Assembly (NCBI GenBank): GCA_964541895.1
Contig: CAZISM010000210.1
Span: 1-6,815, forward strand
Reading direction: 5' to 3'
Length of the DNA: 6,815 bases
Source of the DNA: CAZISM01 sp964541895
GTDB lineage: Bacteria > Zhuqueibacterota > Zhuqueibacteria > Residuimicrobiales > Residuimicrobiaceae
Shown here: positions 6,593-6,815 of the stretch, one piece after another
How positions within the stretch are numbered: the stretch's first letter is position 1
Layout: each line of letters starts with the position of its first letter
Made by a program: the position numbers and the translations under genes
The notes under the pieces: generated by a model
Database searches by the model: none
Told to the model about the DNA's origin: nothing
The model's input: only the letters and a program-made list of their open reading frames with translations

Positions 6593-6815
6593 TCATCGTC
6601 GAACGGAAAATTTGTAGAGCGTAGTGGATTTGAATGTCTCGGCCGGACGCAACACCACGGATGGAAATTGAGGTTTGTTGGGCGAATCGGCAAAGTGTTG
6701 CGTCTCAAGGCAGAATCCGGTTTGTGGCGCATAGATTTTACCTGATTTGCCCAGATCCTGGTCGCCGAGATTGTTACCCGTATAAAGCTGCAGGCCTGGT
6801 TCCGTGGTGTACACC
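6593..6815 (-). CDS. galM: Aldose 1-epimerase (galactose mutarotase), C-terminal fragment
   Basis: The last 74 or so codons of a mutarotase, which interconverts the alpha and beta anomers of galactose and similar aldoses. The visible part reads VYTTEPGLQLYTGN, then TGFCLETQHFADSPN, QFPSVVLRPAE and TTLYKFSV, matching the C-terminus of GalM. The Glu in CLETQ (codon at 6706-6704) corresponds to the catalytic base, Glu307 in the human enzyme. The usual PDSPN is ADSPN here. The catalytic His and the N-terminus lie beyond the right edge. The first visible codon, GTG at 6814, is an internal Val and not a start. The gene stops with TGA 47 nt before the hydratase gene on the same strand. A mutarotase suits a locus that releases galactose-like sugars with a retaining glycosidase, because the beta anomer must be converted before use. 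The symbol is given by family; GalM-like proteins can be broad in specificity. Confidence 0.93.
   Translation of the reverse strand, partial: VYTTEPGLQLYTGNNLGDQDLGKSGKIYAPQTGFCLETQHFADSPNKPQFPSVVLRPAETFKSTTLYKFSVRR

Noticed and set aside
5646..6617. Plus-strand open frame of 323 codons across the hydratase gene
   Set aside because: The minus-strand frame carries the conserved hydratase motifs and a good ribosome-binding site. The plus-strand translation is Arg/Gln-rich with no family resemblance.
6593..6814. Mutarotase fragment as a complete small gene starting at GTG 6814
   Set aside because: The residues match the interior and C-terminus of full-length GalM, so the GTG is an internal Val and the gene continues past the window edge.
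1..6815. CRISPR arrays, tRNA or rRNA genes, insertion sequences
   Set aside because: I saw no regularly spaced repeats, tRNA- or rRNA-like sequence, transposase motif or terminal inverted repeats. The window is almost fully accounted for by four protein genes.

Overview
The window carries four protein-coding genes that look like part of a carbohydrate-utilisation locus of an uncultured-type Gram-negative bacterium. Base composition is moderately GC-rich. Sec- and Tat-type export signals are present, and so is a GxGYxYP-family protein, a family I associate with Bacteroidetes, Planctomycetes/Verrucomicrobia and related phyla. The sequence has no rRNA or other phylogenetic marker, so nothing below that level can be claimed.

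Layout: (1) 1-3065, minus strand: a large exported LacZ-type GH2 beta-galactosidase, complete at its N-terminus and cut off by the left edge close to its natural C-terminus. (2) 3066-3333: a divergent intergenic control region with ribosome-binding sites at both ends, candidate promoters and a short direct repeat. (3) 3334-5508, plus strand: a Tat-signal GxGYxYP protein, a putative glycoside hydrolase of unknown substrate. (4) 5509-5642: a convergent intergenic region with a strong 44-nt hairpin. (5) 5643-6545, minus strand: a fumarylacetoacetate-hydrolase-superfamily protein of the 2-keto-4-pentenoate hydratase type, with an unusual N-terminal extension. (6) 6593-6815, minus strand: the C-terminal end of a galactose mutarotase (aldose 1-epimerase), 47 nt upstream of the hydratase and probably in the same transcript.

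Inferred cooperation: the exported GH2 enzyme and the GxGYxYP protein would act on a glycan or glycoside outside the cytoplasm. The mutarotase would interconvert the anomers of the released sugar. The hydratase-like protein could act on a 2-keto-acid made when sugar or aglycone is broken down.

The most notable signal is in the GH2 enzyme. Its catalytic and magnesium-site residues are intact, but three of the residues that in E. coli LacZ hold the sodium ion and the galactose 6-hydroxyl (Asp201, His540, Asn604) are replaced by Gly, Leu and Cys. This suggests that its natural substrate is not plain beta-galactose but a sugar with C6 missing or modified, such as alpha-L-arabinopyranoside, beta-D-fucoside, or 6-substituted or oxidised galactose.
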